Assembly: GCF_049243985.1 (NCBI RefSeq) | Contig: NC_135373.1 | Coordinates: forward strand, 85,314,213 to 85,378,212 | Reading direction: 5' to 3' | DNA: 64,000 nt | Source: Paroedura picta | Taxonomy: Eukaryota > Chordata > Lepidosauria > Squamata > Gekkonidae | In this document: positions 60,331 through 64,000 of the stretch, piece by piece | Position numbering within the stretch: the first letter of the stretch is position 1 | How the letters are laid out: each line of letters starts with the position of its first letter | Translations under genes and position numbers: made by a program | Notes under the pieces: generated by a model | What the model was told of the DNA's origin: nothing | What the model saw: only the letters and a program-made list of their open reading frames with translations | Databases searched by the model: none

Positions 60331-61639
60331 ATAAAACTAATTATTAAACATATGCTAATAATAGACTTCCATTCCACAAACAAATGAAGCTTAAAATTGG
60401 TTTACTAAATTTCTGCACAGAACCAGCATTATGTTCATTGGAGGTTAATTACGTCAGCCAGACTAATATTAGCCCATTACAGTGTATATGTTTCAATGCA
60501 CAAATACCTCAAATCCCTCCTTAAAATGCTACAAATGTGACATGTGAAAACCTAATCTTTAGTAGGAAGCAGTACAATTAATTTTTTTAAAAATTTGGGA
60601 GTGGGAGAATGTAGCACTGCCAAGCAAACATAATCACCTGTTAGACATGGCACATCTAAAGAAGAAATTCAATGCACCCTTATTTATATGTGTAAACAAT
60701 GGAACTTGCTCCATGCAAAAAAGGAAAGGAATTGGCTGTAAATTCTAAGTACGTGTTAGGTTACTGAAGCTTTCATCTTAAAAGAAAACCTGCATAAAAA
60801 GTTACACCCTTCAACAACAAGACTAAACTATATTACTGAAGACAGACACAAGGAGGAAAGTCAACAGATTATTGGAAAATGCACAAACCGCTGAAAAGCT
60901 GAAAACCCGTTTTCAGTGTATCTATTTTCTTACTGTTAACTTACAGACCAACAACAAAGCACATTAGGCTGGTGACAGGAGTAAGCATAATTTTATAGTT
61001 ATTGGGGGGGCCCGGGGCCAAGAGAGCCTACCACTTACCTTTGATCCACCAGTGCCCAATAGCCACAAATCCCAACTTATTCTCTTAGGTAAGTGATGGA
61101 TCAACAACAGTAGTTAGGCGTTCTACTGCTGCTTTATCATCCATCTTCCTTGAGTTAAGCCACTGCTTGAACAATCAGTATTCATGCTGCCTCTTAGGGA
61201 GCACTTGAAAGGGGATCCAAATGATTCTATATTATCAAGCTCTTCTAAACTTCAAACTGTATAATACAATTATTGCAGTAAATTAATGAGATTTGGAGCA
61301 TGCAAGCATATAACCATAAACTGCCTCTTTATAGCTCTCCTAGTAATTGGAACAAATTCCCAAATAAGAAAATAGCAGAACTCACAGATAGTGGGACAGA
61401 ATACAAGGAAACAATACCTTGTCAAAATAGCAATTGCAAGTATTCTTGTATAAGAACTGAATTTTTTTTGTCCTCCCTCATCATATGAGTGACAATAAAT
61501 CTGAACACACAACCTAACATTACCTTATTTAACTAGCTCTTCAAGAGATGCCTGAAAAAGAGGTCAAGGAAAATTTAAAAACTTTCAGGATTAAGATGAT
61601 TTCTTTTTAAAAAATCCTGTAGAATTAGCAGTCATTTAA
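60331..61639 (-). other. OSBPL8: OSBPL8 intron part, nothing recognised
   Basis: AT-rich; no repeats, RNA genes or exon-like blocks recognised. GGGGGGGCCCGGGGCC at about 61005 is a short GC-rich spot. Confidence 0.4.
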
Positions 61640-62285
61640 CCCACCCATTTTGCTTCATCCTGTTTGGGAGGGAAAAGCAAAACAGAGATGTTTAATGACT
61701 TGCAGTCATTTAAACCTAACAGGTAACAGGTGGAGCGGACAGGCTGATAGGTTTAACTGGTTGGCAGCCATTCCACCTTAACAGTTGTGCAGGTATGCCT
61801 ACCTGCTGTTAGTCTGAAATGGCTGTGAGCCATTTCAAAGGTCATTTTCACTTCCCCCACTAGGCTTCCAGCCATTTAAACTTAACAGCTGAGGGGCATA
61901 CCCACCCTGCTCAGCTATTAGGTTCAAATGGCCAGAACAGCCAAAGAAGAAGAAGAAGAAGAAGAGTTGGTTCTTATATGCCGCTTTTCCCTACCTGAAG
62001 GAGGCTCAAAGAGGCTTACAGCCGCCTTCCCATTCCTCTCCCCACAACAGACACCCTGTGGGGTGGGTGAGGCTGAGAGAGCCCTGATATCACTGCTCGG
62101 TCAGAACAGTTTTATCAGTGCCGTGGCGAGCCCAAGGTCACCCAGCTGGTTGCATATGGCAAACCAGGCAAAAGTCTGGTAAATGTTCAGGGAAAACTCC
62201 TTCTTTGAATTTGGTTTGGGGGACTACGAACTGGCCCAAGTTTGTGCTGAATTGTGGTTCATGAACCAGTTCATGCCATCCCTAG
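61640..62285. mobile_element. Probable hAT-like element with internal repeats, split by a SINE
   Basis: The left part repeats CAGTCATTTAAACCTAACAG-like units in both orientations (CAGCCATTTAAACTTAACAG, TTAGGTTCAAATGGCC). After the SINE at 61943-62155 comes TTCATGAACCAGTTCATGCC then ATCCCTA, like the right terminus of TAGGG-type elements such as 28007-29050. The left end is not resolved. Confidence 0.45.
61943..62155 (-). repeat. tRNA-related SINE (family B), reverse, head truncated
   Basis: Starts with a GAA repeat (complement of the TTC tail), AGAGTTGGTTCTTATATGCC, and ends at CACCCAGCTGGTTGCATATG, so the tRNA-like head is missing. Confidence 0.88.
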
Positions 62286-62287
62286 TT

Positions 62288-62420
62288 CAGAGGTGGTTTG
62301 CCATTAGCTACCTCTATATACAGACCCCAAACGGTGGTCTCCCATCCAAATATTAACCAGCGCTAACACACTTAAGCTTCTGAGATCTTGACTGGGCTAG
62401 CCTGGATATGAAGCTGTTTA
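62288..62420 (-). repeat. SINE fragment with 5S rRNA-like head
   Basis: The minus strand reads GATCTCAGAAGCTTAAGTGT, GTTAGCGCTGGTTAATATTT and GGATGGGAGACCACC, matching the internal promoter half of 5S rRNA (GATCTCGGAAGCTAAGCAG, CTTGGATGGGAGACC). It continues into GGTAGCTAATGGCAAACCAC, the body of a 5S-derived SINE known from reptiles and other vertebrates. Too short and diverged to be a 5S gene. Confidence 0.75.
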
Positions 62421-63380
62421 ATATACAATATGACAGTTTCTTGGTATTGTTAACCATACTGTACAGAAAAATCTATCACATACAAATGATGAAACACCGA
62501 ACAGCAAACAGGAAAACTATATACCTGATACTGAAGAATATGATTACTAATTAATTAAAGTATTATCCCTTCTCTTTAAAACATTTATATCCCACTCCTC
62601 CCCCCAAAGTGTCCAAGTTGGTGAACAACGATTGACATAAAATTGCAGTGTAAATGTCACGTCATTAAAAGCATATGAATAACAGTATAACTACAACTAC
62701 TATAACCACAAGCAATTGCCAAAGGCTCCCTTTTCTGAAGAGTGCAATTTATGGAACCATGACATTTTACATAGATGTCCTGTTTGAAGTTCTCCAGTCC
62801 CACATGATCTGACTTAAATTGCAACTTCCTTATTCCTCATATGACATTTCCCCATGTTCCAGTAATATGGAACATAAAAAAGGCACATACTTAGGGAATA
62901 AAATGAACAAAGACAACAGATGATCACACGCTAATTTCTCCTGCATGGGAATTAACTATTGTACACACCGTCCATTCATTCACTCACAGATCCCTTCTAC
63001 GCTGATGCTCAAGCAAGTTGCCATTCTGAACCAGAACACAGGGTTCTTAAAAGTGTTGGGGGGGGGGGAGTAGAACATTTCCAGTCTTTTGTTCTCCAAG
63101 TGACTGAAGCCAACTTTTTATAATGCTTCCTCTCCCTTTCCTGGAATGCAAATCTAGCAGTCTGGGTGAAAAAGAAAGGCTACTGGAATTACAGAGAAGG
63201 GCAAATCTATGCTTGTGAAACCAGCATATCAAGGAGCTATCAAAGGTAAAGAAGCAATTCCACACTACAGGCCCCCACCTGCATGATATGGTGGAGCTAC
63301 ATGTTCCACTGCTTTCTTTGTGCCCATGGGGACACATTTCGGCAGCGGACCCAGTGAGCCCCGATTTGTGTGTCCTAATG
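62421..63380 (-). other. OSBPL8: OSBPL8 intron part, nothing recognised
   Basis: Plain DNA with a G run at about 63058-63068. Confidence 0.4.
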
Positions 63381-63788
63381 CAGGGGTCGTCAACCCCTGG
63401 TCCGCGGCCCAATTCCAGGCCGCAAAGGCCTCAGTACGAGGCCGCCGCCGGCTGCGCCTGCCTCCCCCCTCCCGCAGTGAGAAGCTCGCCAGGCCACTTC
63501 ACTCGCGGCCGCCAAAGCAGCTGCTTCGCTCATGGCCCGGCTAGCTTCTTGCTACGGGGGGGGGGGGGGAGGCAGGCGCCAGCGGACGCAAAAGCGCATG
63601 GGCACATGAATGCATGGCAGCTCTGTGCATGCGTGTCTGCGTGACGCTGCCACACGTGCACGTTTGCACGTAGCTATTGTGCATGCACGTTTGCACCCTG
63701 CCAGCAGGCGCAAACGCGGTGCCCGGGTTGCCTGCTCTCCCCAGCCCCTGGAAGCAGTCCTCAACCAGGAAAAGGTTGGGGGGAGTTA
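63381..63788. mobile_element. hAT-like non-autonomous element, GC-rich, with exact target duplication
   Basis: Starts CAGGGGTCGTCAACCCCTGG; the octamer TCCTAATG flanks it at 63373-63380 and 63789-63796. The right end (CCTCAACCAGGAAAAGGTTG, then GGGGGAGTTA) is diverged from the left. The middle has many TGCATGCG-type and CACGTTTGCACG motifs, and a CpG density that mimics a CpG island. Confidence 0.75.
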
Positions 63789-64000
63789 TCCTAATGGACA
63801 CAGAGGTGAATGGTTCTGCCACAAGATAGTTGTGGTGGTGTTACAGGTTTGGATGAGAATGCAATCCCACCTTCCTGCAAAAGAAAAAAGCCTTGTTAAC
63901 CTGCGGCATCACAAAGTGCCAAGGAGCTGAGTGAAGTGTTTTTTGTCCTCTCCTAGCCTCGTAGGATGTGGGGGGGGGGGGGGGGGAGCCAAGCCTGAAA

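Noticed and set aside
62330-62400. 5S rRNA gene
   Set aside because: Only about 70 bases match, with many changes, and they join a SINE body.
63288-63930. CpG-rich segment that could be an OSBPL8 internal promoter
   Set aside because: It is bounded by an 8-bp target duplication and is a hAT-like element.
63970-63988. Long G run as a regulatory G-quadruplex
   Set aside because: Many similar single-base runs (for example 12099, 22640, 63058) occur and may partly be sequencing length errors; nothing links them to a function.

Overview
This window looks like vertebrate nuclear DNA, most probably from a squamate reptile (lizard type). The evidence is split codons with consensus splice sites, CR1 and L2-type LINE fragments, several tRNA-related SINE families, and many short hAT-like DNA elements of the kind that fill lizard genomes. 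The species cannot be named from the sequence. No prokaryotic operon, CRISPR array, rRNA or functional tRNA gene was seen, and I recognised no retrovirus or LTR element.

One host protein-coding gene is recognisable: OSBPL8 (oxysterol-binding protein-like 8, ORP8), on the minus strand. Twenty exons run from 57866 down to 25718, followed by a 3' UTR of about 4 kb ending near 21770. All 19 introns have GT/AG borders in matching phase and together give 817 uninterrupted codons. These cover the tail of the N-terminal linker, the PH domain, an acidic linker, the lipid-transfer (ORD) domain with its EQVSHHPP signature, a basic linker and the C-terminal membrane anchor. The first exons, including the start codon, must lie beyond 64000.

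From 1 to about 21.7 kb is OSBPL8 downstream intergenic DNA, made mostly of repeats: a CR1 element split by a hAT element, a LINE fragment split by a 0.9-kb element, SINE copies, a SPIN/OposCharlie-like hAT element and a large compound microsatellite. One CpG-rich promoter-like patch (20.2-20.7 kb) stands out. In human BBS10 follows OSBPL8 on the same strand, but no BBS10 coding sequence was recognised here.

The introns hold nested repeats. Eight hAT-like copies have clear 8-bp target duplications (seven exact, one with 6 of 8 bases kept), and two show a reconstructable empty site. The 3' UTR and the short introns are almost repeat-free. The window is thus an ordinary conserved gene in a repeat-rich lizard-like locus. 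I found no convincing new biological system; the most interesting observations concern transposon biology: a 3-bp-duplicating 0.9-kb element family, a hAT insertion at the centre of a perfect palindrome, and a possible horizontally transferred hAT element.
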